Shown: in pieces, positions 33,063 to 45,893 of the stretch | Numbering within the stretch: position 1 is the stretch's first letter | Layout: each line of letters begins with the position of its first letter | Made by a program: the position numbers and the translations under genes | Assembly: GCF_965363235.1 (NCBI RefSeq) | Contig: NC_134843.1 | Span: 87,391,795 to 87,455,794 of the forward strand | Origin: Mytilus galloprovincialis | Taxonomy: Eukaryota; Mollusca; Bivalvia; Mytilida; Mytilidae | Reading direction: 5' to 3' | DNA length: 64,000 nucleotides | Notes under the pieces: model-generated | Databases searched by the model: none | What the model was told of the DNA's origin: nothing | The model's input: only the letters and a program-made list of their open reading frames with translations

Positions 33063-34305
33063 AGTTTTTGTACAGTTTGTTTAATCAACATATTAGTTTT
33101 TAATTTCCATTAAGTATTTGCCGCCCCTTTACTTAATGTAGAAATAGCTATTTCGGATTTCACGATGTCTTTCATAATATCTTTTGTGAAAAGATTATTT
33201 ATTTTTGCATGTAATAAAAAGAAAAAGGAAAAATGTTTCTAAATAAGGTCTGACTAGAAAAAAATAGCATTGGTTTACATTACTTTTGCCTAATCAGATT
33301 GATACAACGTATAATGAATACTATTCCATTATATTTATTGGTATATATTTGTAGTTCAACTTTTCTATTCATCTTTCATTTGAATTTGGGATAAAACACG
33401 TTCTTTAGTCCAAGAAAGAACAAAATAGCCACACGAAAGAGAAATTATGTCGTGTTGTCTATCACGAATCCAAAAATGTACGTCTGTGCTCTCAAAAACT
33501 TCACAATTATCTGAAATAAACCAATCAAAAATCATTGTATCTATCCTATTGTCAGTTAGCCTGTCTCTATTACCAACGATTTTCTTTTAAACATGCGGGG
33601 ATACATATTACGTGTTAATATCATCAGATACTAAAAACGCCTTACCATAAAATACAAAATACAAAATCATAACAAAATAAACATAATTATGAGACAATTT
33701 TGCTTCTATTCCTATGAAATTGATTAAAGGCGTACAGATCACCTAAGGAAAATAACTTTTACTCAAAGTCTTGTTTTAAAATCAAATGAAATATGCAAAA
33801 AACTTAAAAGATCCCGTTCAGAATGATCACATTGAACTGCTTTGTGCAGCTGTACACATATTGTTATATTAATTATCTTTTTATCCATTTATAGTTAAGC
33901 AATCTTTTCCATGAAAAAACGAAATAGGGAAATTTCAAAGTAGAATATATTTACAAAATAAATCCAGTAGGTCGGATATTTTCAAATGGGTAAATGGACG
34001 GAAACAGGACCCAAACATTTTTCATATTTTGACCTAGGCCTGACCTTTATAATAAAGTATAAAGTTACTAAATAAGAGAACGACAAACGATAAAATTATA
34101 ACCAAATGAAGGAATAAATCCAGGACACTGCTGCTTCTATTTGTATCAAATTGATTCATATCAAAACATCATAAGTTTTAACTTAGAATAAAGTTTACCT
34201 CAATAAAAAAACAACATTATTTCATTCAACCCTCAGTTTTCAATCTTCATCATGGCATGTGTAGAAAATAAACCGGTGTCTAATCTCAATTTTACATAAT
34301 GACTA
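33063..34305. other. Intergenic, nothing recognised
   Basis: No gene, RNA or repeat boundary seen in this AT-rich stretch. Confidence 0.35.
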
Positions 34306-34309
34306 AAAA

Positions 34310-35260
34310 GAGTATAAAATAAAATAATAAAAATGCTAAACTCCAAGAAAAATTCAAAATTGAAAGTCCCTAATCAAATGGCAAAATCAAATGCTCAAAC
34401 ACATCAAACCAATGGACAACAACTGCAATACCCTTGGGTTGTTATATGCATTTTCTTTTGTAAAAAAAGTTAGTTTTATAGCTAGCTAAACCTCACACTG
34501 GTATGACAGTCGATTGTGATGCCATTATTTTGACAACGATGGGAAACCAAATCAAACAAACATTACAGGTAAATATGTCAAAAATGGAGGTACAGCAGTC
34601 AACATTTATATTATTATATTTGTTATTATCTTAATCACTATTAAAACAAACAAATATGTAAACAAACGTAACCTTGGCACAATAACACAATGACGGAATC
34701 TGATGTATAGGGCCGATTCACATGCATCAAAGAAACACAAAAAGGCATCCAAACAAGGTATATTAGCAAAAATGAAAGACAAAAATATAAAATATATCAT
34801 AGAATAAAAACGCAATGACAGAATTTATAAAAACAGAGCCACGTCATATGTAAAATTGTATACATGTATACACAAAGCATATAAGAAAAAATAAAATAAA
34901 AGAATGACAAAGTATCTCAGAACAATAACCTAATAACGGACTGTATAGGTACAGATACATGTAAAATAGATACCACCAAAAACAGACTAAATAGTAAAAG
35001 TAATATTCAGAAGAACAATTAAAAGAATACTTTTAAGATGATACACAACATCAGTATTCAACATCTATACTTCAGGACCATCGTTTATTATTTGTGAACT
35101 TGATACGAAATATTTATCAACACAGTCATGGTACCTTCCAAGGATTTTTTTTTATCAAATGGACGAGACGTACTTTGACTTATCATCAATTTTCTACTCA
35201 AAAAGAGAAGAAGGTTTTACAAAATCTGAGAAGTTACTTGCATATCAATGTTTAAAGATT
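34310..35260 (-). repeat. Dispersed repeat followed by retroelement 3' sequence
   Basis: 34310-34500 is the family at 150-355 in reverse. 34690-35030 shares AACACAAAAAGGCATC- and GTAAAAGTAATATTCAGAAG-like blocks with 5130-5290. 35030-35220 matches 6610-6790, the 3' end of the reverse-transcriptase element (GATACACAACATCAGTATTC; GTACCTTCCAAGGA). Confidence 0.6.
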
Positions 35261-36119
35261 TTAGCTATGTATTTCTAGCTTCTCATACTCTAACCTTGAG
35301 GTCATTATTTCAGGTCACATGAAGTTCATCATGATGCAAGACATTTGCCATCTTGATGATACATCCACCTGCCAAATATCCGAGGCCTAGTAAAAAAAAA
35401 TTACCTTAAAAAGTACGTTTACCTGTTTGGGGATGACTCTGAGACCCCCTATTTTTTAGTTCGGTCAAAAATGTTAAATCCTGAATAAAAATCTTACAAG
35501 TAAAGGATATCGTTGAACTAAAATTTGACTCAGCTATCACCATAAACCATGCTATTGTCAATGAAGGATTCATTTTGAAAAAATATTTATATACATACTA
35601 CTGTACCAAAATTTCTTAAAATTCCCAATTTGGCCGATGTTAGCATGTAAAAGATGCCATATTCGAATTGCCAAATCTTTTGAACATTTGGTACATTTTT
35701 AGAAATTTTTATAGTATTTAGCTACGCCTAGTTATTCATTGACTGAAAACATAAACAAATTAAACGACATGCTTAGTGTTAGGTACCCCTGACAACAGGT
35801 TGACTCTACAATATCCCTTTAAAATATGGTAGTTTTCAATTAAATAGACATCGTCACGTATAATCGTATGCTGCGAATAATTAAGGGACATGTGAAAATT
35901 TGTATTAAATCAGAAAGACGCTGGCATGTATGTTTCTTAAGCATTATCAACTTATAGGACATTATTTATATTTATCTAAATAAGATTTGAATAAACTTTA
36001 TTAACTATTTGAATGTGCATTTGTATAATGAAACAATTCTGGATCGTTATTAACACTGGGAATTAAGATAAATAGCTTCCGCAAATTACTGATATTTCAA
36101 AGAAAAATAATATTCTTTT

Positions 36120-36295
36120 ATACGTTTTATAGATGATACGCAACTAAATCTGATGTTAAGGAATATGACAGTTCTTGTCCATTCGTTTTTTATGTGTTTT
36201 GTCAATTGATTTTGCCATGTGATTATGGACTTTCCGATTAGATTTTCCTCTGAGTTCAGTATTTTTGTGATTTTACTTTTCACCATGTATAGCGA
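36120..36295 (+). repeat. Dispersed repeat fragment
   Basis: GGAATATGACAGTTCTTGTC, TTGATTTTGCCATGTGATTA and TGAGTTCAGTATTTTTGTGA, as at 260-355. Confidence 0.65.
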
Positions 36296-36939
36296 AATTT
36301 ACAGTTTATTCTTGTGAAATGTACGTCCTTTTATTGGAAATTACCATTATCGTAAATTATAAAATTGTGCAACGCACCATATTTTAAAGTAACTTCATCC
36401 GATTCTCCGTTGCAACTTCACCTCACCTTGATATTTCTGGTCCATTTACAGCTCAGAAAAAATATTCAGGAAATAAACCACGAATTCTATAGATTTTAAA
36501 CTTCTTAAACATTTCTCAGTTATATGAATAATTTTAAATCATTGATGATCTCATGCCATGTTTTGTCTAAAAAAATAAACGGTTTGAGATCTATACCAGA
36601 ATCCTGCATCTGTAGAACCAAACCAATAGCGTTTAGTCCAACCCATGTTGAAGTATATACTTAAATTTACATTTTTGTATATTCATTTTGCTATGTCGTC
36701 CCATATGTTGATATAGCAATAACCTTGAGAAACGCACTGTGCTGGGTAAATTGACAGGTAAACAAACTTTTGGGTTTCAACTGGAAAATTACTTTTTTCT
36801 AGTGTTGGTTGGTTATAAACCTGAAATATGGCTTCCATGACGGTCAAATGAATCAAAACGGTGTCAGTTAATTTTTTAATGAACTTGACACCCGTTAGTA
36901 CCAAAGTTTTCTAGTAAGCAGCAACTTGTAAAGAATCAG

Positions 36940-37065
36940 TATAGGAAACACACGCTCTTCAAGATCATATACACAGTAAGATAATAGGAAAGATTAAATC
37001 ATCTCTTTTGTCGTATAGTTTATTTCTCAATCGTTTACCAAATTTACAAGCTGCATATGCTGCAG
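36940..37065 (-). pseudogene. Small reverse-transcriptase fragment
   Basis: AAATCATCTCTTTTGTCGTA is the complement of the coding region for the YDKR.DF segment; a short, decayed piece of the same retroelement. Confidence 0.4.
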
Positions 37066-37254
37066 GAAATGTAACCAATGCTAAAAAAAGTATCATGCCT
37101 GCTAGAAACAAGATGTATTGTTCCGATTTTTTTTAAACACATATAATAACAAACAGAAGTACACATTTTATTAAAATAAAATGAAGCTGATAATAATTTA
37201 GAATATGTAAGTAATCACGTGACACTGCATGATTTTACAGTATGAATATAATAA

Positions 37255-37425
37255 AGGCAACAGTAGTATACCGCTGTTCAAAACTCATAAATCTATGGAC
37301 AAAAAACAAAATCGGGGTAACAAACTAAAACTGAGGAAAACGCATTAAATATAAGAGGAGAACAACGACACAACATTAAAATGTAACACACACAGCAACG
37401 GACTAAGCATTAGACAAAATCCGAT
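37255..37425 (-). repeat. Dispersed repeat (GCAACAGTAGTATACCG family)
   Basis: GGCAACAGTAGTATACCGCT, TTCAAAACTCATAAATCTAT and AACACACACAGCAACGGACT in order. Confidence 0.7.
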
Positions 37426-37870
37426 GAGAATAACCAATATAACATAATATTTACATCTTAAATATATATATTAATTTGCATTTGAGAACTAATATATTAC
37501 AATGTCATTGTTAGATTATAGTTATACATGGAAGTTGTTAACAAAACAGGCTAACATGGTTAAATTTCAGTACAAATATTGTATGGTTGAATCTGTTAGA
37601 AACGTAAGGCTCTATTCTAGAAATACATAAGACATTGCAAAGAATCTATCCTTATTTAATAAAGCTTACCTTTAACATTGTCATTTTACGTAGCTGGAAG
37701 TACCCATAATTTTAAAGCACTTATTGTAAACTGTAATGGATGTCTGAAGTTTAAATAGCAGCAAGAAAAACTTGGTTGAATTGTTTTGTATCTGTAACGT
37801 TGGATTATAATCTGACTTAAGTCTTGTCACGAATCACTCGCACCTTATTAAAACCCTTCACCACAACGCT

Positions 37871-38149
37871 TAAGGTGGTACCCAACACTTTCACTAAAAT
37901 TAATTTGGCTCGTTTAATTTTTATAAAATTTTGTCAAAGTATTTACCTTGACACTTTAACAAAAATATAAAAAAAATAAAAAATTTAAACCAACCGTTTT
38001 GCCAGAAAAATTACACTGGTTATATAGCAATTTGACAAACACCAATTTTGATCATTGAGAAGCTTAACACTCCTTTTACAACACAACGTAATTAAAACGT
38101 TTAGCTAATTTAACAGAGTTATCTCCCTGTAGTGTTAGGTACCACCTTA
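37871..38149. mobile_element. AAGGTGGTACC MITE with TA duplication
   Basis: Ends AGGTGGTACCCAACACTTTC and its inverse AGTGTTAGGTACCACCT are flanked by TA on both sides. The body is internally palindromic (TTTGTCAAAGTATTTACC / TTGACAAACACC). A partial copy is at 17335-17520. TA duplication suggests a Tc1/mariner-type MITE. Confidence 0.8.
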
Positions 38150-38480
38150 TCTAAACTTAACTAAATTTTTTACTTTTTATTGTTGACTCTGTGCTATTTG
38201 TAGAACTATGTTAGAAAAAGAAGGAACCTATAAATCGCTTTTTGAATACATTCCCTTACCAACAGCCCAACTGCTTTGTGTGTTAAATGATGCAATTTCA
38301 AACATGTATAGCTATTTTGTCTTAAGTTCTTATAAGACCAATCATTCAATAGCAAAACTATACCTTATCCTGTCATGAACATACTGTTAACAGAAAAATA
38401 AGACGCACTGGTTCTTTAGAGTATTGTAGTACAAAAACATATACATATACCGGCCAAATATATCCTCCGAATATTATGTC

Positions 38481-39256
38481 ATATTTTTGTGGGACTCTGA
38501 ACCGCGATGGTACTCCGAACCGCAATGGTCAAGCTGAGGTGCGATGGTTTGACGCTGAAGTGCCTGTTTGGTCACACCGAACTACGATGGTGTCATTGTG
38601 ACGCTATCTTGATGGTGTTAACGCTAAAGTGCGATGGTCTACTTAAAATACATGGCCAATGCTTTTTATTTCAATGTAGAATTCAATGTGTATGTAAAAA
38701 GCAGTTTTCCAGATTTTTTAAGTTGATGAGGAGCGTATCATGAAAATTTAAATACTACGAGAAATGGGAGGACTAGTGGATAGGGTATAACTTAAACTTT
38801 TGTTGAGATTTTTTTTCTTGAATTCTACAAAAGGTTCTTTTTATCGTATGATGAACCGTGATATTCTCTCAATACATATGTGTCCGCAGACACTTCTTGT
38901 ATAATAATGTATTACGGTAAACGTGAGTATTATAAGAGGAACAAAGTAAAGATAAAATGATGATGCAAACTTATGTTCACATGTAAGAAATTAAAGATGA
39001 CGATCTCTCATTTAGCATGCAACTGTAATAAAGGACAACAACAGACAACACGTAATGTAACTTTAAATATTTGCTATGAAACAATCTACTTTTCATAATA
39101 ATTGCACGTCTGTGGATTTTAAACTAGCAATCATACGTCAAATAGACCATCGCACATCAGCGTACGGACCATCGCACTTCGGCGTAGACCATCGCTTTTC
39201 AGCGTGACCATCGCACTTCAGCGTCCCCATTGCACCTCTGAGTCCTACATATTTAT
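38481..39256. mobile_element. Inverted-repeat element with tandem GACGCTGAAGTGCGATGGTC motifs
   Basis: The left end GTGGGACTCTGAACCGCGAT (38489) and the right end, read inwards, GTAGGACTCAGAGGTGCAAT (39248) are inverted. Each is followed by degenerate tandem copies of GACGCTGAAGTGCGATGGTC (left to about 38640, right from about 39140). The flanks are ATATTTTT and ATATTTAT, a possible 8-bp duplication with one mismatch. The 480-bp centre has no gene. Architecture parallels 23646-25293 and 11112-14117. Confidence 0.75.
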
Positions 39257-39259
39257 TTC

Positions 39260-39940
39260 ATCATTTAAGAGGGTCTTTAAACAAGGGATCTACACTAATT
39301 ACAAGTTCTCAAATGAAACGCAAATTATGTGAACGTTTTTTCTTCTTGACCAAGGAACAGCTTCGTATAAGAAACATTTTATTTAAATCAGTATGTACTT
39401 AGTAATTGACCTCAATTAATGGCCCTTCACATGCACCAGAACAAACTATTTACATGGGCTTTTTCCGTAATATCATTTAATGCTCTTTTTTTGGCAAATA
39501 AAACCGACCACTGTTTCACTTATTTACGTTTAAATATAATGTTTATATATAAATTGGTAGATTTAATTTTGGATCAATGAAATTTACACGATATATTTGG
39601 TTTGCAGTTTAAACAGAAGAAACACCCACAAAGCTAGATAATACAGTAAATTAATTGATTTCTACTACTATTAAATATTAATTAGTATTTTAATGTTCAC
39701 TGTTATTAATATAAGTTAGATAAGTCATACAAATCTAATCGTGAATTTCATCCTAATTGTTTCTTAATTTTCGGAACACGTTTTAGAAATTTATATGTGA
39801 TGTCACTGTGGGCCCTGCATTGACTATGGCTAACAGAGCTGTGATTTTGAAATGTATTCGTTTTTATTCTATAGCTAGTCACCACTTAAGTTTAATCAGG
39901 TATATCTATTAGATTACCTTAGCTTTATTTGGCAAACTTT
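39260..39940. other. Intergenic, nothing recognised
   Basis: No gene or repeat that I can support. Confidence 0.35.
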
Positions 39941-39944
39941 TAGT

Positions 39945-40300
39945 AATTTTGGTCCTCAATGCTTTTCAACTTCGTACTTTATTTGGCCTTTTTAACTTTT
40001 TTGGATTCGAACGTCACTGATGAGTCTTTTGTAGACGAAACGCGCGTCTGGCGTTTATACTAAATTTAGTCCTGGTATCTATGATGAGTTTATATAGTCA
40101 TTTTATAACATTTACTGTTTGCAAAACTATGTATTATTCTTGATAATAATGAGTTTTTTGTCCAAGGCAGATAACCCTGAGCTCACAACTTTTTGGAATT
40201 TTTGGTCCTCGGCGATCTTCACCTTTGTAGTTGTTATGGCTTTCAAACTTTTTACATCTGAGCATAGTTTTGTGTGGACGTAGCATGGGTCTGGCGTATA
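39945..40300 (-). repeat. Dispersed GCGCGTTTCGTC elements, two copies
   Basis: A good copy at 39945-40090 (TTTTGTAGACGAAACGCGCG, TTTATTTGGCCTTTTTAACT) and a diverged one at about 40190-40310 (GGTCCTCGGCGATCTTCACC; GTGGACGTAGCATGGGTCTG). Confidence 0.7.
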
Positions 40301-40429
40301 AAAATATATTTTAATCCGTTACCTTTTGATGACTATTATTCGTTTGTTTCTCTGTCGTATATTTTCTCCCATTTATCTGTTTATTTATTGTAACCCTGTC
40401 GTGTAATGTTGTCATTTTAATGTTATAAT

Positions 40430-40690
40430 TAACACTGCCATTAAAGCGAGAGGTTTGACATGCCACAAAACCAGGTTCAACACACCATTTTTTCATAAAA
40501 TTCCCTGTACCAAGTCAGGAAAACGGCCATTGTTACATTATAGTTCGTTTCTGTGTGTGTTACATTTCTCTTATATTTGATACGTTTCCCTCAGTTTTAG
40601 TTTGTAACCCGGATTTTTTTTTTTCTCTATCGATTTACGAATTTTGCACCACGGTATACTACTGTTGCCTTATTAATATAATATTTTTTT
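40430..40690 (+). repeat. Dispersed repeat composite
   Basis: CCACAAAACCAGGTTCAACA, CCTGTACCAAGTCAGGAAAA and TACGTTTCCCTCAGTTTTAG; reverse of 27373-27670. Confidence 0.7.
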
Positions 40691-40859
40691 TAATAAAATT
40701 TTTGAAAGGAAACTGCATATCGATAATATCAAAGTGACTCATATGAGACTTTGTCTTTTATTAACAGTCAATTATGTTTTAATATGGTAACGATAAACCT
40801 AACTCAAAATATCGGTAAGATATTCCAAAACTACTTTTATAAAATCAACAAACACAAAA

Positions 40860-41070
40860 CACAGAGATAATATAGAGGTAAAAGATAATAGAGGGACATT
40901 CAAACTCATAAGCTAAAAATAAACTGTAAAGGAAATGGCTTAAGCAAAGTACCGACAGAAAACAATATACAACTTAAAAAATTAAGACTGAACAACACAA
41001 ACCCAACCAAAAACTAGACAGGGAGGGTCTAATGTGATTCGGAAGGGTAAGCAGATTTTGCTCCACATAA
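40860..41070 (-). repeat. 3' sequence of the reverse-transcriptase element, solo
   Basis: GAGGGACATTCAAACTCATA to GGAAGGGTAAGCAGATTTTG matches 21480-21690 and 62690-62890. No reverse-transcriptase sequence is attached here. Confidence 0.65.
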
Positions 41071-41614
41071 ATGAAAGTTACTGAAAGCTAGTTGAAGCCA
41101 TATCACAACTAATATGAATAACAACTTATTCTCTAAAAACCTTGAAACATCAAATATTATTGAGAATTTTATCCCTCCTTATTTCTGCAAGTGGAATGCA
41201 AAACGGCAAAGATGTCAAAATAGCCTCAATTTGATATTTTGTCATAAATATACCTAAACATGTAGGAAAAAATGTGTTTTGAGATAAACATGTTGTTGCT
41301 CATTTATATTCTTGATTTTAAATATCTTGACACCGAGTGTCACTGAAGAGACATTTTAAAATTGTCGAAATGCGCATCTGTTGAATTTAAATAAGTACCG
41401 TTTATGCTATTGACCAAAACATATGAGTAAAATGTCAATTGTAGGTGTATATCAATATATTTATGATGTCATAACCTGTCATAAGTTATCATTGAAATTA
41501 ACATAAGTTTGGAAGGCTTGATTAAGTTAATATTTCTTTGCATTTCAAGTGGCAAAAAATGGATCTTATCATAACTCTTTTTTTTTTCTTTTTGTTTTTT
41601 AGAATTGGAAATAC

Positions 41615-41710
41615 GATCTATATGAAAATAAGAAATTTTCGTCCACCAGATCTAGAGGTGCAAAGTTTCATGCCATACAAATGCCTTTAACATACTGAAT
41701 AATTATTTTT
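41615..41710 (-). pseudogene. Short reverse-transcriptase fragment
   Basis: CTATATGAAAATAAGAAATT to ATGCCATACAAATGCC corresponds to the complement of the IPMG.NCAPL..DLFLFSYE coding region. Confidence 0.45.
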
Positions 41711-41769
41711 TAAAGTTTCACAAATGACAAAGAGTATATTACTACTGGTAAAAAAAATTGCAGATTGTG

Positions 41770-42030
41770 TATTCAAGTGAAGGAAAAAGTAATATACACG
41801 TGTTCAAAAGTCATAAATCGATTGAGAAAAAAAAGGGTAATAAACACATCAAATATATATATGTATATATATAGGAAACACATTAAATATGAGAGAAAGG
41901 AACATAAGGAACACTAAAATCAAACTCCAACACACATAGAAACGAACTATTGGATAACAGCTTCCAAATTTCTGACTAAGTACAGGACATTCTAAGTAAA
42001 ATGGTGGGTTTAACCTGGTGTAATGGCTAG
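41770..42030 (-). repeat. Dispersed repeat
   Basis: TTCAAAAGTCATAAATCGAT, AACACACATAGAAACGAACT and TCTGACTAAGTACAGGACAT, in the order seen at 27400-27590. Confidence 0.6.
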
Positions 42031-42896
42031 CCATACGTCCCGATTTATGATAGTGTTAACAGATATCGCTAAAACACTTGGTGACAGAAATAAACACAAA
42101 CACAAGCATGACCATTCATAATAGAGAAACGTACTAACAAATACTATAATAGTCGACACAAACAACAGAACAGCAACTAACATATTCCATCAACGACAAA
42201 CTCCACAGGATATCTAAAATATTGATGCGCTTTAATAACAACATGCAAGTTCGAACTTCATACTTTATAAAAAAAAGGGTTTTTATTTTTTCATGTGGTA
42301 TGGTGGTTCAAATGGGGGGAAATTGAAGGTTTATGCAAAATTCATTTCAGAGACAAACCGGGATTTTATATTGTCGAAACGGGCTTATTATTTTTTAAAA
42401 CTCCAAATTTGGTAAATTCCACAACGAAAGACAACAGTGGTAAAGTGTTTCTGAAATTATTCCTGACTGCGAGCAAATCTTTTTAATTGTATGGACAATA
42501 CCTTTTTTATCAAAAAAATGTAGATGACCCGGCATTGTCAAATTGTATATGCGGATCTTTTTCTTGTTTAGGTATCCAATACAAGTTTAGATGATCATTG
42601 AAATATTCAATGAGGTCATGCATGATTTGCGGTCCGCCAAATATCATTCTTTTTAAAGATTGCGTATTTTCTTAGGTATAATTAAGATGGGAAAACATGT
42701 TTGTCTTGAAATGTAAAACAATTTCTATCATTTTCGCATTTTGGTATTAAGATAACGGTTTTAGTCTTTAGATTCGTGAAAGGGTGTCAACGTATTATTT
42801 GTATTTTGTTCAATGGTGCCGGCAAATCAACCAATCAATCATAAATACAAAGATTGACAAGAACACATAATATTTTAGAGCAAACAATAATTAAAC

Positions 42897-42902
42897 TTTA
42901 TT
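42897..42902 (-). terminator. Poly(A) signal of copy 4
   Basis: AATAAA on the gene strand, 65 nt after the stop codon. Confidence 0.7.
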
Positions 42903-42966
42903 TAATATCGTTCATATCAATATTGACAGTTTACTGATGGCTGTACAAGTAGTTATAGGCTTTGTT

Positions 42967-45831
42967 TCAATAATACTTTCGTCCCCATCGACCTCTTTTC
43001 CAACCATTGTTCCAGCCTTTATACCCGCCATAACGTCTGCCATATCTATTGTAGTTGCCACCACCATAACGTCTTGGAGGACCATAGTTTGGACCATAAT
43101 ACTGAAATATTTATAACGATAATAAAAGTGAAAATTAATTCTGATTTAGATTCGATAACGAATACGAGTCCATATCCAAAAACGTGTCAGGGATAAATTA
43201 TGTACGAAAAGAGAAAATGACAGATTTGTCGACACAATTTCTCGTAAATATTTTATAACACTCAAATACTGGCATTTCAATTAAATTTTTAAAAAAAATA
43301 TTTATTAGGCATAGTTTTTTTTTCGATCTCTCATTTTCAAAATTTAACAAATGTATTCAAAATTGTATACACAAAATTCGTCATCTAAAGACTAATTTGT
43401 TAAAACAAAATACAAGAATACATGAAGAAAATATTTCTTTAAAAAATGGGGTAAAATGTCATCACACGCTATATACAGTAGTAGATCAACCTCATAGGAA
43501 TGTCAAAAACTTATTATAAATGTTACACCAAAACCCAAAAGGAATATTTAGATACATATTTCTATTGGTAGATAATGAATATGGACATACATATAAACGT
43601 ATAGCAAGGTATATGAGCACCCAACACCTAACCATGTGTTTTTTAAATGCAATGGATATTAAGTAGGACCTAAGGACAATTAATGTGATCATTATTAGGT
43701 CATCCGAAATACGTTCATATTATCAGATGTTTCAAAACATTAGAAACATCGGTTAATGAGTCAATGCACGAAAGATAAAACAGATGCAATCAATTGTTGC
43801 AATTATTTCTAAATGCATAAAATGTATATAAGGCCACACCAATTTAATTTCTTGTTCTACGGATTTTTGGGGCGAGCGAGCGATTTGAAAATTTTAATAA
43901 AAAAATATTTAATTTAAAAATTTTTGAGGCGAAGCTTGAAAAGTAAAGGCGAGCGATTATAATTTTTTTTTTGTAAACATAAAATAGTAGGTTTTGACAA
44001 TATTAAAAATTGATTTATCGCTTGTACTTTGACATTTCTTTAATTTATGAAGTATTTTTCCCTGTTCACCAATAAATAATTGAATAATTAGATTTGGTAT
44101 ATGTATGTGTGCCAATTAATGAGACAATTCTCCATCCAAGTCATAATCAGGTTGGGAACAACCCCCTCAATTTTAAAAATATCCTTTTTATGAGGGGTCA
44201 ATATAAGTTACAATATATTTCTTTGTAAATAAAACTATTTCGTACAAAAGAGCTCATAGTTTCCCAAAGAACTATATATCTATCTGGTATTAAATGGTCA
44301 AAACATGCCCAAGAATTTTGTAATATTCCTGGACTTAGGCCATGTTAACACATTTAACACAAATAATTAAGTGGACCCCTCTTTAAGAATAGTAATGTTG
44401 TATAATATAAAATATGATGTATTTCTCCTCTTTTTAAGTAAATTTTTTAAAGCTTTTCAAAGGATTTGTATAGTAACACTATGCACGTCCTTGGTATTTC
44501 TTTTTTCTTTTTTACAACAGTAAAATAACCCCATATGTGCCCTGTCTGAGGGAGGATTGTTCCCAACCTGATAATAACAAATACATTACAGGGCATGATA
44601 GTACGTACGGCAGGGCTTTGACCCAGACCAAACAGCAAGCTATAAGGGACCCCAAAATTATAAGTGTACACAATTCGAACAGGAAAACCAACGATCTAAC
44701 TATATATATGCAAACGGGAATGTACCAAATAATATTTATGAACATCAACGAACGGTATCTAACTGCTGAACGACAGGCTCCTGAATCAATCAGGACAGGT
44801 GCATAAACATGCAGAGGGTATGGATAGTTTTGTATCGCCAGCATACAATATAATTGCAGTTTTAAAGGCATTTTTTCCCGAAGTTCTTTGAAGTTTATTA
44901 CTAACAACGAACATATTTTGATAGGAAATATAAGTATGGGGAAGGAAACCAATGTTTTGTTCTGTACAGGTATTTTCCTCTGTTATATATTTATATCGGA
45001 GCACTCCCATTTGGAATAAAAGGGTTTCATGCTGAATCAAATATTATCACAGATATTGACACAGTGAACTTGTGTTCTTCTATCTTTAAAATCGTTATAA
45101 ATACAGGTTAGATTGTGATTATAAAAACAAGTGCAAAAATCTTTTTACAATATTTACAAAAAAACAGTGCGGGAAATGGACACGATTACATTTCCGGATG
45201 CGGGAAGCGGGAATATAAAAGAAATTTTAAAAATCTGTTTTGAAAAAAGTAGGTAAGGGCGAGTCCGTCGAACAAGGAATTAAATTGGTGTGGCCTAAAT
45301 AAGAAGATATGGTATGCGTGTCAATGAGATAGCTACAATAAATTTCTTCACTGTGTTTTATTTCTATATTGTTCATTTTTATCAATCTTGTTTACTGTGT
45401 AAAATGTGTAACTTGTTATTTTCCTTTTTTAACTATGATATTTTTATACTTACATCAGCTGCATCTAAAAAAACACATTGGCAATAAAATGCATGTTCAA
45501 TTAGTCCTAAAATAATTTCTAAATAATGACTGATACTTTATTTGCAAAACTAAATCGATATCGTTAAAAAAAATTAATATTGCTCAGTTTTCGAGTTAAA
45601 AAGCTAATATTATTCGTTTTAAGATTTTAAATTCATATCGGTCGTTATTCTGAATATGATACAACTTTTTCATCAATATAAAAAAGAATATGTGGTATGA
45701 TTTTCAATGAGACAACTCTACACAAGAGAACAAATGACACAACCTTTTCATCAATATACAAAGGAAGATGTGGTGCATGTATGATTGTCAATAAGATAAC
45801 TCTAAACAAGTGAAAAAATGACTAAAGAAAT

Positions 45832-45893
<62 letters not shown>

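Noticed and set aside
38507-38743. 78-codon frame with repeated LKCDGL-like segments
   Set aside because: It is a translation of the tandem subterminal motifs of the 38.5-39.2 kb element.
44447-45040. Several overlapping open frames on both strands
   Set aside because: They lie across the nested element and interspersed repeat sequence in intron 2 of copy 4, with no recognisable domain.
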